A stretch of 9,730 nt of DNA, taken from positions 1 to 9,730 of the forward strand of contig JAEWAD010000079.1 of NCBI GenBank assembly GCA_023391905.1, given 5' to 3'. The notes under the pieces are model-generated. The model saw only the letters and a list, made by a program, of their open reading frames with translations. It ran no database searches and was not told the origin of the DNA. Shown here piece after piece: positions 1-6,962 of this stretch; position 1 is the first letter of the stretch; every line of letters begins with the position of its first letter. Origin of the DNA: Pseudomonadota bacterium (GTDB lineage Bacteria > Pseudomonadota > Alphaproteobacteria > Rhizobiales > Kaistiaceae). The position numbers and the translations under genes were made by a program.

Positions 1-965
1 CCTTTCGCTACGGCCTGATTTCCGCCGGCAAGTCGCGCATCGTGCTCGACGCCACGGGCCCGGTCGCGGTCGACAAGGCGTTCGTGCTGCCGGCCGAGAA
101 GGGCCAGCCGGCGCGCGTCGTGGTCGACCTGGTGCGCAGCACGCGCACCGCCTTCCTCGATACGCTGCGGGTTTCGCGCGATCGCCTGAGCGAGGCGCAG
201 AAGGCGGAGGCCCTGCCGGGCCCGGCGCCGAATGACGGCAAGCTGCGCATCGTGCTCGATCCCGGCCATGGCGGCATCGATTCCGGCGCCATCGCCAAGT
301 CCGGCACGCTCGAGAAGCACATCGTCCTCGCCTTCGCCAACCAGCTGAAGGAGAAGCTCGCCGCCAATCCGCGCTATGAAGTGACGATGACGCGGACGGA
401 CGACAGCTTCATGCCGCTGCGCGGCCGGGTCCAGTTCGCGCGCCAGAAGCACGCCGACCTGTTCGTCTCGATCCACGCCGATTCGTTCTCCGGCGCCGAC
501 ATCCGCGGCGCGACGGTCTACACGCTGTCGGAGCGCGCCTCGGACCGGATGGCGGCCTCGATCGCCGAATCCGAGAACAAGTCCGACATCCTCGCCGGCG
601 TCGACGTGCCGGAGGATACCGACGAGGTCTCCGACATCCTGATCGATCTGGCGCGGCGCGAGACCAAGAATTTCGCCGTCGTCTTCGCCCGCAACGTGAT
701 CAAGGAACTGAAGCCCGACGTGCGGCTGTTCAAGCGTCCGCACCAGCAGGCCGGCTTCATGGTGCTGAAGGCGCCGGACGTGCCGTCCGCCCTCGTCGAG
801 CTCGGCTATCTGTCGAATCCGGACGATGAAAAACTGCTCACTTCGCCCGAATGGCGCGACAAGACGGCGGTCGCGATCAGCCGGGCAATCGACGAGTTTT
901 TTCGGTCAAGGGTTGCAAACATGGCCGCTTCGGGGCCGGTGACGACCCATGTCGGAGAGCCGTGA
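1..965 (+). CDS. N-acetylmuramoyl-L-alanine amidase (Amidase_3, AmiC-like), 5' partial
   Basis: This periplasmic zinc hydrolase cleaves the amide bond between N-acetylmuramic acid and the stem peptide, mainly to separate daughter cells. The reading frame is already open at the left edge (codons from base 3), so the N-terminus with its expected signal peptide lies outside. The first ~55 codons look like the end of an AMIN peptidoglycan-targeting domain (RIVLDATGPV, ARVVVDL). The Amidase_3 domain follows, with all expected active-site residues: His at 267-269 (DPGHGG), Glu at 312-314 (LEKHI), His at 474-476 (SIHAD) and catalytic Glu at 798-800 (VELGYLSN). The segment at about 612-674 (EDTDEVSDILIDLARRETKN) sits where division amidases carry the autoinhibitory helix that LytM-type activators displace, so activator control is likely. 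That is inferred from the family. The stop is TGA 963-965. No terminator is visible before mrcA, so read-through is possible. The family is secure; the AmiC label is approximate. Confidence 0.95.
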   Translation, partial: FRYGLISAGKSRIVLDATGPVAVDKAFVLPAEKGQPARVVVDLVRSTRTAFLDTLRVSRDRLSEAQKAEALPGPAPNDGKLRIVLDPGHGGIDSGAIAKSGTLEKHIVLAFANQLKEKLAANPRYEVTMTRTDDSFMPLRGRVQFARQKHADLFVSIHADSFSGADIRGATVYTLSERASDRMAASIAESENKSDILAGVDVPEDTDEVSDILIDLARRETKNFAVVFARNVIKELKPDVRLFKRPHQQAGFMVLKAPDVPSALVELGYLSNPDDEKLLTSPEWRDKTAVAISRAIDEFFRSRVANMAASGPVTTHVGEP

Positions 966-1285
966 TGCGACTGTTGCGCGAAGAGCACGTGTTGGTCTGG
1001 CGGTACGGAAACGGTGCGAGCGCCCAAGTTTCTCCACAAATCGACTGGAAGAAACGACCTGTTGGGTCTATCGAAGCCAGACGAACCGGCATTTCGCCCT
1101 GGGTCAACGGTCGGTTGTGTCCGGAGCCCGTCGTCGGCCGCGCGAGGAGCGCGAGCGGCGTGGTGCGACATTCGGGGCCCGCAAGGCGACGGATGTCGGA
1201 CGGGTCAACCAATTTCGAACCGGGGTTCGTCTCGTCGGCCTGAGCTAGTCGCCGGCAAGGCGATCCATCGGGGAACGCGAGCGAT
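966..1285. other. 320-nt intergenic region between amidase and mrcA
   Basis: No convincing gene, RNA gene or terminator is visible here. Short frames on both strands are arginine-rich, have no ribosome-binding sites and resemble no family I know. The first half (about 1020-1120) is visibly less GC-rich than the flanking genes. Weak dyads are CAAC/GTTG at 1105-1117 and CGAAC-CGGG-GTTCG at 1216-1229. I found no good sigma-70 match: TTG-containing hexamers near 992, 1062 and 1114 lack a -10 partner at normal spacing. The mrcA ribosome-binding site is GGGGAA at 1270-1275. The stretch probably holds the mrcA promoter and leader, but I cannot locate them. Confidence 0.5.
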
Positions 1286-3721
1286 ATGTTTCTGCGACTG
1301 ATCGGCTATTTATTCGGGATTGGCGCCGTGTTTTTCTTGGCTGTTGCTGCTGGTGTGGCTTGGTACGTCTCCGGCTTGACGGGCGGTCTGCCGTCGGTCG
1401 AGGTCCTCGCGAAATACGAGCCGCCGGTGATGACGCGCATCCACGCGTCCGACGGCCAGCTGGTCGGCGAATATGCCCGCGAGCGTCGCCTCTATTTGCC
1501 GATCCAGGCGATCCCGGACCGGGTGAAGGCCGCCTTCATCTCGGCCGAAGACAAGAATTTCTACCAGCATTCCGGCCTCGACTATTACGGCATCGCCCGC
1601 GCCGCGCTGCAGAACGTCTCGGCGTTGTCGTCCGACCGACGCCTGATCGGCGCGTCGACGATCACCCAGCAGGTCGCCAAGAACTTCCTGCTGACCAACG
1701 AGCGCTCGCTCGACCGCAAGATCAAGGAAGCGATCCTGTCGCTCCGCATCGAGCAGGCGAACTCCAAGGACAAGATCCTCGAGCTCTACCTGAACGAGAT
1801 CTTCCTCGGCCTCGGCTCCTATGGCGTCGCCGCTGCCTCGCTGGCCTATTTCGACAAGTCGGTGCACGAGCTGACGCTCTCGGAGGCTGCCTATCTCGCG
1901 GCGCTGCCCAAGGGCCCGAACAACTACAATCCCTTCCGCTATGCCGATCGCGCCATCGAGCGCCGCAACTGGGTGATCGACCGCATGGTCGACAACGGTT
2001 TCGCAACGGCCGACGAGGCCGAGGCCGCCAAGGCGCAGCCGCTCGGCGTCAAGACGCGCGTCACCAGCCCGCACATCTTCGCCGCCGACTATTATGTCGA
2101 GGAAGTGCGCCGGCAGCTGATGCAGATGTATGGCGAGAAGGCGCTCTATGACGGCGGCCTCTCGGTCCGCACCTCGCTCGATCCCGGCCTCCAGGTCATG
2201 GCGCGCCAGGCGCTGATGAACGGCCTCGTCGCCTTCGACGAGCAGCGCGGCTGGCGCGGTCCCGTGAAGAACGTGCCGATCGAAGCGGATTGGGGCGTCG
2301 CGGTCGGCTCCGTTCCGGCGCTCTCCGACATCATCGAGTGGCGCCTCGCCATCGTCACCGCCGTCGACAAGGACGAGGCCCAGATCGGCCTGCAGCCGGG
2401 CCGCGACGGCTCGGGCAAGCTGCTGGCCGACCGCGAGACCGGCGTCATTCCGTTCTCCGAGATGAAGTGGGCCAAGCCCGCGGGCAAGAAGCTGACGGGC
2501 GCCAGCGACGCGCTGGCCGTCGGCGACGTGGTCTATGTCGAGCCTGCCGACGGCAAGCCCAACGCCTATCGGCTGCGCCAGGTGCCGGCGATCGGCGGCG
2601 CCATGGTCGTGATGGACCCGCATACCGGCCGCGTGCTGGCGCTCGACGGCGGCTTCTCCTATGCCGAGAGCCAGTTCAACCGCGCCACCCAGGCCCAGCG
2701 CCAGCCGGGCTCGTCGTTCAAGCCGTTCGTCTACGCGGCGGCGCTCGACAATGGCTACACGCCGTCCTCCGTCGTGCTCGACGCGCCGATCGAGATCGAT
2801 CCGGGCTATGGCCAGCCGATCTGGCGGCCGGAAAACTACGCCCAGAAGTTCTATGGCCCGTCGACGCTTCGCACCGGCATCGAGCAGTCGCGTAACGTCA
2901 TGACCGTGCGCCTGGCGCAGGACATGGGCATGCCGCTCGTGGCCGAATATGCCAAGCGCTTCGGCGTCTATGACAAGCTCGGCCCGTATCTGCCGAACTC
3001 CCTCGGCGCCGCCGAGACGACGGTCCTGAAGATGGTCTCGGGCTATGCCGTGTTCGCCAATGGCGGCCGCCAGGTGAAGCCGACGCTGATCGACCGCATC
3101 CAGGACCGTTTCGGCAAGACGATCTTCAAGCATGAGGAACGCGTCTGCGAGACCTGCGCCGCCGACCAGTGGGCCAACCAGGACGAGCCGGTGATCGAGG
3201 ACAATCGCGAGCAGGTGCTCGACCCGATGACCGCCTACCAGGTCACCTCGATGCTCGAGGGCGTGGTCCAGCGCGGCACGGCGACGGTCCTGAAGCAGGT
3301 CGGCAAGCCGCTCGCCGGCAAGACCGGCACCTCGAACGACTACAAGGACGCCTGGTTCATCGGCTACTCGCCCGATCTCGTCGTCGGCGTCTTCATCGGC
3401 TACGACAACCCGCGCCCGATGGGCCGCGGCATGACGGGCGGCGAGATGGCCGCGCCGATCGCCGGCGATTTCTTCAAGCTGGCGCTCGCCGACAAGGCCG
3501 CCGTGCCGTTCCGCGTGCCGGAAGGGCTGACGCTGATCCCGATCGACCGCAAGACGGGCATGCGCGCCAATGCCGGCGCCCCGGGCACGATCCTCGAGGC
3601 CTTCAAGCCGGGTACCGGTCCGCCGGACACCTATTCGATCATCGGCCAGAGCGACTCCTATGGCGACCCGGCCCCGCCGGATGCCGGAGCGGCGATGTCC
3701 GGTACGGGCGGACTGTATTGA
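1286..3721 (+). CDS. mrcA: Penicillin-binding protein 1A (class A, bifunctional)
   Basis: This inner-membrane enzyme polymerises lipid II into glycan strands (transglycosylase) and cross-links the stem peptides (DD-transpeptidase); it is a beta-lactam target. Its 811 residues are the usual length. One N-terminal membrane anchor lies at about residues 5-29. The GT51 domain follows, with AEDKNFYQHSG (catalytic Glu88), GASTITQQVAKN (122-133), RKIKEAILSLRIE (144-156) and KDKILELYLNEIFLG (161-175). An OB-like insert lies at about 325-430. The transpeptidase domain carries SxxK at Ser476-Lys479, SRN at 535-537 and KTGT at 679-682. All catalytic motifs are intact. A CETC motif (Cys621, Cys624) lies in the periplasmic part. 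ATG 1286 is preceded by GGGGAA with 10-nt spacing, and the membrane anchor begins at once, which supports this start. The gene ends 8 nt before an intrinsic terminator. The upstream amidase suggests a peptidoglycan gene pair. Confidence 0.98.
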   Translation: MFLRLIGYLFGIGAVFFLAVAAGVAWYVSGLTGGLPSVEVLAKYEPPVMTRIHASDGQLVGEYARERRLYLPIQAIPDRVKAAFISAEDKNFYQHSGLDYYGIARAALQNVSALSSDRRLIGASTITQQVAKNFLLTNERSLDRKIKEAILSLRIEQANSKDKILELYLNEIFLGLGSYGVAAASLAYFDKSVHELTLSEAAYLAALPKGPNNYNPFRYADRAIERRNWVIDRMVDNGFATADEAEAAKAQPLGVKTRVTSPHIFAADYYVEEVRRQLMQMYGEKALYDGGLSVRTSLDPGLQVMARQALMNGLVAFDEQRGWRGPVKNVPIEADWGVAVGSVPALSDIIEWRLAIVTAVDKDEAQIGLQPGRDGSGKLLADRETGVIPFSEMKWAKPAGKKLTGASDALAVGDVVYVEPADGKPNAYRLRQVPAIGGAMVVMDPHTGRVLALDGGFSYAESQFNRATQAQRQPGSSFKPFVYAAALDNGYTPSSVVLDAPIEIDPGYGQPIWRPENYAQKFYGPSTLRTGIEQSRNVMTVRLAQDMGMPLVAEYAKRFGVYDKLGPYLPNSLGAAETTVLKMVSGYAVFANGGRQVKPTLIDRIQDRFGKTIFKHEERVCETCAADQWANQDEPVIEDNREQVLDPMTAYQVTSMLEGVVQRGTATVLKQVGKPLAGKTGTSNDYKDAWFIGYSPDLVVGVFIGYDNPRPMGRGMTGGEMAAPIAGDFFKLALADKAAVPFRVPEGLTLIPIDRKTGMRANAGAPGTILEAFKPGTGPPDTYSIIGQSDSYGDPAPPDAGAAMSGTGGLY

Positions 3722-3729
3722 TCCAAGAC

Positions 3730-3763
3730 GGGCCGCGGTCTCCTCCGCGGCCCGCTTTCTTTT
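3730..3763 (+). terminator. Rho-independent terminator of mrcA
   Basis: A perfect 9-bp GC stem (GGGCCGCGG 3730-3738 with CCGCGGCCC 3745-3753) closes a 6-nt loop, TCTCCT. The U-rich tail GCTTTCTTTT (3754-3763) follows. It starts 8 nt after the mrcA stop, so mrcA transcription should end here and the acetyltransferase gene downstream should need its own promoter. Confidence 0.92.
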
Positions 3764-3782
3764 GCAATGAGCGTTGAGTGAG

Positions 3783-4280
3783 ATGACGAGTGGCTGGCGG
3801 CCGATGCGGCCGGACGATCTGGCGGCGGTCGAGGCGATCGCCGAGCGCGTGCACGAGGCCTATCCCGAGGATCCGGCGGTGTTCGCCGAGCGGCTCCGCC
3901 TCTGGCCCGAGGGCTGCCTGATCTACGAACGCGACGGAGTTCCGATCGCCTATCTGCTGAGCCATCCCGGCCGCGCCTTTGAGCCGCCGGCGCTGAACGC
4001 GCTGCTCGGCGCGCTGCCGCAGCCGCCGACCACCTACTACATCCACGATCTCGCCCTGCTGCCCGAGACGCGCGGGCAGGGCGCCGGTTCGGCCGTCGTC
4101 GGACGCCTGCTCGACATCGCGCGTCGCGCCGGCTGCCCCGAGATCTCGCTCGTCGCCGTCAACGACTCGGTCGGGTTCTGGGGCCGGCACGGCTTTCGCG
4201 CGGTCGACGTCCCGGCTCTCGCCGAGAAGCTGGGCAGCTATGACGAGAACGCGCGCTACATGGTGCGGCCACTCGGCTAG
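3783..4280 (+). CDS. GNAT family N-acetyltransferase
   Basis: This is a cytoplasmic acetyl-CoA-dependent acyltransferase of unknown substrate. From ATG 3783 it has 165 residues, normal for a single GNAT fold. It opens with the usual 'WRPMRPDDLAAV' first strand and helix. HDLALLPETRGQGAG at about residues 88-102 is the motif A acetyl-CoA pyrophosphate loop (RGQGAG), and the C-terminal AVNDSVGFWGRHGF is the typical GNAT end. The start is uncertain: an in-frame TTG at 3774 would add three residues and neither start has a good Shine-Dalgarno sequence, so I chose the ATG. The gene begins just 20 nt beyond the mrcA terminator and converges on the aldo/keto reductase gene. RimI-like or small-molecule acetylation are both possible; the sequence does not decide. 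Confidence 0.9.
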   Translation: MTSGWRPMRPDDLAAVEAIAERVHEAYPEDPAVFAERLRLWPEGCLIYERDGVPIAYLLSHPGRAFEPPALNALLGALPQPPTTYYIHDLALLPETRGQGAGSAVVGRLLDIARRAGCPEISLVAVNDSVGFWGRHGFRAVDVPALAEKLGSYDENARYMVRPLG

Positions 4281-4307
4281 CCTGCCGGCCCCGCTCGAAC
4301 GAACATG

Positions 4308-4337
4308 AAAAAGGGGCCGGCGGAGGACGCCGGCCCC
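4308..4337 (-). terminator. Rho-independent terminator of the minus-strand redox operon
   Basis: A perfect 10-bp stem pairs GGGGCCGGCG (4313-4322) with CGCCGGCCCC (4328-4337) around the loop GAGGA. Read on the minus strand it is followed by five U (A-tract 4308-4312), a canonical terminator 27 nt past the aldo/keto reductase stop. On the plus strand the downstream bases are GTTCTC, so termination of the acetyltransferase transcript would be weaker. An extra copy of one arm lies at 4284-4292. Confidence 0.9.
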
Positions 4338-4364
4338 GTTCTCAATCCGGTCCCGCCGAGGAAC

Positions 4365-5351
4365 CTAGCGGTCGATGCGCGCCGCCTGCTGCGGCGAGTA
4401 GCGCTCGCCCTTTATGTCGATCGGCGCGATGGCCGCCTCGATCGCCTGCAAATCGGCCTCGGTCAGCTCGACGGCCGCCGCGCCGAGGTTCTCGTCGAGC
4501 CGGTGCAGCTTGGTGGTGCCGGGGATTGGCACGATCCAGGGCTTCCGTGCCAAAAGCCAGGCGAGCGCGATCTGCGCCGGCGTCACCTTCCTGGCGGCGG
4601 CGATGCGGGCGAGTTCGTCGACGATTGCCTGATTGGCCTGGCGCGCCTCGGTCGAGAAGCGCGGCACGGTATTGCGGAAGTCCGTGCTGTCGAAGGTGGT
4701 GCTGGCGTCGATGGCGCCGGTGAGAAAGCCCTTGCCGAGCGGGCTGAACGGCACGAAACCGATGCCGAGTTCCTCCAGCGTCGGCAGGATCGCCTCTTCC
4801 GGCTCCCGCCACCACAGCGAATATTCGCTCTGCAGCGCCGCGACCGGCTGCACCGCATGGGCGCGGCGGATGTTCTTCACGCCGGCCTCCGACAGGCCGA
4901 AATGCTTCACCTTGCCCTCGCGGATCAACTCCTTGACCGTGCCGGCGACGTCTTCCATCGGCACGTTCGGATCGACACGGTGCTGGTAGAACAGGTCGAT
5001 GCGGTCGGTGCGGAGCCGCTTCAGCGACGCTTCCGCGACGGCGCGGATATGGTCGGGGCGGCTGTCCATGCCGCTCGTGCCGCTGCCGTCGATGTCGATG
5101 CCGAACTTGGTGGCGATGACGACCTGGTCGCGGATCGGCGCGAGCGCCTCGCCGACGACCTCCTCGTTCTTGTAGGGCCCGTACACCTCGGCGGTGTCGA
5201 AGAAGGTGACGCCGCGGTCGAAGGCGGCGCGGATCAGGCGGACGCCGTCGGCGGTGGCGAGCGGCTGGCCGTAGGACATGCTGATGCCCATGCAGCCGAG
5301 GCCGATGGCGGAGACCTCGAGGCCGCCGCTTCCGAGCTTGCGCTTCTGCAT
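4365..5351 (-). CDS. Aldo/keto reductase
   Basis: This is a cytoplasmic NADPH-dependent reductase of aldehydes or ketones with a TIM-barrel fold and 328 residues, normal for the family. The start MQKRKLGSGGLEV at 5351 is supported by a purine-rich GGAAAGGAAG site (5358-5367 read on minus) and by the family's conserved N-terminus; a longer frame to 5435 would overlap the cupin end and lacks support. The catalytic tetrad is present: Asp52 and Tyr57 (FFDTAEVYG), Lys82 (ATKFG) and His124 (YQHRVDP). The cofactor signature IPGTTKLHRLDENL (about 276-289) binds the NADP phosphate. The GLGCMGIS start resembles the AKR13-like group. It is the last gene of the operon, 55 nt after the cupin stop, and ends at a strong terminator. 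The physiological substrate is unknown; reactive carbonyl or quinone detoxification is an inference. Confidence 0.95.
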   Translation of the reverse strand: MQKRKLGSGGLEVSAIGLGCMGISMSYGQPLATADGVRLIRAAFDRGVTFFDTAEVYGPYKNEEVVGEALAPIRDQVVIATKFGIDIDGSGTSGMDSRPDHIRAVAEASLKRLRTDRIDLFYQHRVDPNVPMEDVAGTVKELIREGKVKHFGLSEAGVKNIRRAHAVQPVAALQSEYSLWWREPEEAILPTLEELGIGFVPFSPLGKGFLTGAIDASTTFDSTDFRNTVPRFSTEARQANQAIVDELARIAAARKVTPAQIALAWLLARKPWIVPIPGTTKLHRLDENLGAAAVELTEADLQAIEAAIAPIDIKGERYSPQQAARIDR

Positions 5352-5374
5352 TGTTGGCTTCCTTTCCAGGATGC

Positions 5375-5398
5375 GCCCGCGCCGCGACGGCGGCGGGC
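5375..5398 (-). other. Hairpin between cupin and aldo/keto reductase genes
   Basis: GCCCGC (5375-5380) pairs with GCGGGC (5393-5398). The inner GCCG (5381-5384) pairs with CGGC (5388-5391), leaving one bulged G and a 3-nt loop. No U-tract follows on the minus strand, so it is not a normal terminator. It could slow ribosomes or RNases between the two genes, or be chance in GC-rich DNA. Confidence 0.4.
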
Positions 5399-5406
5399 GA
5401 GGGGAT

Positions 5407-5736
5407 TCAGGCCGGATAGTCCGCGTCGCTGACATGCTCGAGCCAGTCGACCGTCTTGCCGTCGAGCGCCTCGGCGATCGCGATGTGCGTCATCGCCGTG
5501 GTGGCCGTCGCGCCGTGCCAGTGCTTCTCGCCCGGCGGGAACCAGACGATGTCGCCAGGGGCGAGCGGCTCGACCGGGCCGCCCTCGCGCTGCGCCCAGC
5601 CGCGGCCGGAGACGACGATCAGCGTCTGGCCGAGCGGATGGGTGTTCCAGGCCGTGCGGGCGCCGGGTTCGAAGGTCACGGTCGCGCCGCCGACGCGGGC
5701 GGGCGCGGTGGTGCTGAACGGCGCGTCGATGCGCAC
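5407..5736 (-). CDS. Small cupin protein, hydroxynitrile-lyase-like (start disrupted)
   Basis: This is a single-domain cupin (small beta-barrel metalloprotein). The best unbroken frame starts at GTG 5736 and gives 109 residues. The sequence closely matches, from memory, the bacterial cupin family that includes the manganese hydroxynitrile lyase of Granulicella tundricola: FEPGARTAW, THPLGQTLIV, PGDIVWFPPGEKHWHGA, AMTHIAI and VDWLEHVSD all align. Relatives have about 131 residues. The missing N-terminal ~21 codons are found directly upstream in frame (5737-5799) but without a start codon, so this GTG, which has no Shine-Dalgarno sequence, is probably not the ancestral start. Metal-site residues expected by alignment are His33, Gln37, His72 and His84, while the first ligand position is Asn31 instead of His. 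It lies between the dehydrogenase and reductase genes in the same direction. It may be a decaying gene; the true reaction is unknown. Confidence 0.8.
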   Translation of the reverse strand: MRIDAPFSTTAPARVGGATVTFEPGARTAWNTHPLGQTLIVVSGRGWAQREGGPVEPLAPGDIVWFPPGEKHWHGATATTAMTHIAIAEALDGKTVDWLEHVSDADYPA

Positions 5737-5801
5737 CGTGCCGGTGAAATAGTCCGCCGACCCCTTCGCGGAGGGCTGCGAACCGTTCCTCTTGATATCA
5801 T
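5737..5801 (-). pseudogene. Out-of-frame 5' end of the cupin gene
   Basis: Read on the minus strand in the cupin frame, 5799-5737 encodes DIKRNGSQPSAKGSADYFTG and then T, which matches the conserved N-terminus of the family without gaps. The only ATG with a good ribosome-binding site (AGAAGGA, 7 nt upstream) is at 5801-5799, one base out of this frame. From that ATG translation would stop at TGA 5678-5676 after 41 unrelated residues. Restoring a single G after the ATG would give M-D-I-K-R-N and a 131-residue protein. The most economical reading is a one-base deletion at the start codon, real or a sequencing error. Confidence 0.7.
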
Positions 5802-5825
5802 GCGATGTTCCTTCTCTGCGATGGG

Positions 5826-6881
5826 TCAGGCCTCCAGCGAGGCCATGTCGATCACGAAGCGGTATTTGACGTCGCTCTTCAGCATGCGCTCGTAGGATTC
5901 ATTGATCGACTGGATCGGAATTACCTCGACGTCGGCCGTGATGCCGTGCTCGCCGCAGAAATCGAGCAGGTCCTGCGTCTCGGCGATGCCGCCGATCAGC
6001 GAACCCGCCACCGACCTGCGTCCCATGATCATCGGTACCGTGTCGAGCGCCGGCTCCAGGCCGCCAAGATAGCCGACCAGCACCAGCGTGCCGCTGACGG
6101 CGAGCGTCGGCACATAGGGGTTCAGGTCATGCCCGTAGGGCACCGTGTCGAGGATCAGGTCGAAGCGGCCCTGGGCCGAAGCCATTTGCGCCGCGTCGGT
6201 GGAGAGGATGATCTCGTCGGCGCCGAGCCGGCGGGCATCCGCTTCCTTGCCGGGCGAACGGGTGAACAGGGTGACATGGGCGCCGAGCGCCTTGGCGAGC
6301 TTCAGCCCCATATGGCCGAGGCCGCCGAGCCCGATCACGGCGACCCTGCTGCCGGCGCCGACCTTCCAGTGGCGCAGCGGCGACCAGGTGGTGATTCCGG
6401 CGCAGAGCAGCGGCGCCGCGCCCGCCAGGTCGAGTCGCTCGGGCAGCTTCAGCACGAACCGGTCGGAGACGACGATCCGTTCCGAATAGCCGCCATAGGT
6501 CGGCATACCGTCATGCCGGTCGACGGCGTTGTAGGTGTAGGTGGCGTGGTGCGCGCAGTACTGCTCGTCGCCATTGTCGCAGGAGAAGCACTGCTGGCAG
6601 GAATCGACCATGCAGCCGACGCCGACCGCATCGCCCGGCTTGAAGCGCGTCACGGCGGCGCCGACGCTCGCCACCCGGCCGATGATCTCGTGGCCGGGGA
6701 CCATCGGGTAGGTGGCGCCGCCCCAGTCGTTGCGGGCGTTGTGGACGTCGGAATGGCAGACGCCGCAATAGAGGATGTCGATCGTCACGTCGTTGGCGCG
6801 CGGATCGCGCCGCTCGAACCGGAACGGCTCGAGGTCGGTGGTGGCGGAATGGGCGGCATAGCCGAGAACAGTGCTGGTCAC
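5826..6881 (-). CDS. Zinc-dependent NAD(P)-dependent alcohol dehydrogenase (YahK/CAD-like)
   Basis: This medium-chain dehydrogenase interconverts aldehydes and alcohols in the cytoplasm. It has 351 residues, the usual length. Catalytic zinc residues are Cys39 (YCGVCHSD), His64 with Glu65 (PGHEIIG) and Cys160 (LLCAGITTW). The structural zinc uses Cys95, Cys98, Cys101 and Cys109 (SCQQCFSCDNGDEQYC). The Rossmann motif is GLGGLGHMG (184-192). The FTRSPGKEADA segment after the second strand has Ser and Arg, which favours NADPH. All key residues are intact. The start is GTG 6881 (MTSTVLGYAAHS, the expected family N-terminus), and no clear Shine-Dalgarno sequence precedes it, which is unusual here. 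It is the first gene of the minus-strand operon, 24 nt from the cupin's disrupted ATG, and divergent from the LysR gene. Such enzymes reduce many aldehydes; the natural substrate is not evident. Confidence 0.95.
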   Translation of the reverse strand: MTSTVLGYAAHSATTDLEPFRFERRDPRANDVTIDILYCGVCHSDVHNARNDWGGATYPMVPGHEIIGRVASVGAAVTRFKPGDAVGVGCMVDSCQQCFSCDNGDEQYCAHHATYTYNAVDRHDGMPTYGGYSERIVVSDRFVLKLPERLDLAGAAPLLCAGITTWSPLRHWKVGAGSRVAVIGLGGLGHMGLKLAKALGAHVTLFTRSPGKEADARRLGADEIILSTDAAQMASAQGRFDLILDTVPYGHDLNPYVPTLAVSGTLVLVGYLGGLEPALDTVPMIMGRRSVAGSLIGGIAETQDLLDFCGEHGITADVEVIPIQSINESYERMLKSDVKYRFVIDMASLEA

Positions 6882-6919
6882 GGGGCGGATCCGATGTCGT
6901 TGAGCCAGATATCGCGGCG

Positions 6920-6936
6920 CCCTCGTGCGGCGAGGG
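6920..6936 (-). other. Small hairpin in the dehydrogenase leader
   Basis: CCCTCG (6920-6925) and CGAGGG (6931-6936) form a 6-bp stem with a 5-nt loop, about 40 nt upstream of the GTG start. The flanking sequence (6931-6950) is a G-run-rich tract on the plus strand, C-rich on the transcript. Its function is unknown and may be incidental. Confidence 0.35.
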
Positions 6937-6962
6937 GGGCGGGAGGGGCCGGGTCGGGATCC

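Noticed and set aside
1137..1159. Inverted repeat GCCGC...GCGGC as a terminator after the amidase
   Set aside because: Only five outer pairs, an interrupted inner part and no U-tract; it lies far from the amidase stop.
1211..1235. tRNA-like T-arm (minus-strand GGTTCGAAATT)
   Set aside because: The required T-stem pairing fails, and no acceptor, D or anticodon arm can be fitted around it.
851..1301. Small plus- and minus-strand frames covering the amidase-mrcA gap
   Set aside because: They overlap each other and the flanking genes, are Arg-rich and have no ribosome-binding site or recognisable motif.
1310..3133. 607-codon open frame on the minus strand opposite mrcA
   Set aside because: It is antisense to a gene with all PBP1A motifs, its translation is low-complexity and rich in Arg, Asp, Leu and Val, and it has no recognisable domain. 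It follows from the G/C-ending codons of mrcA.
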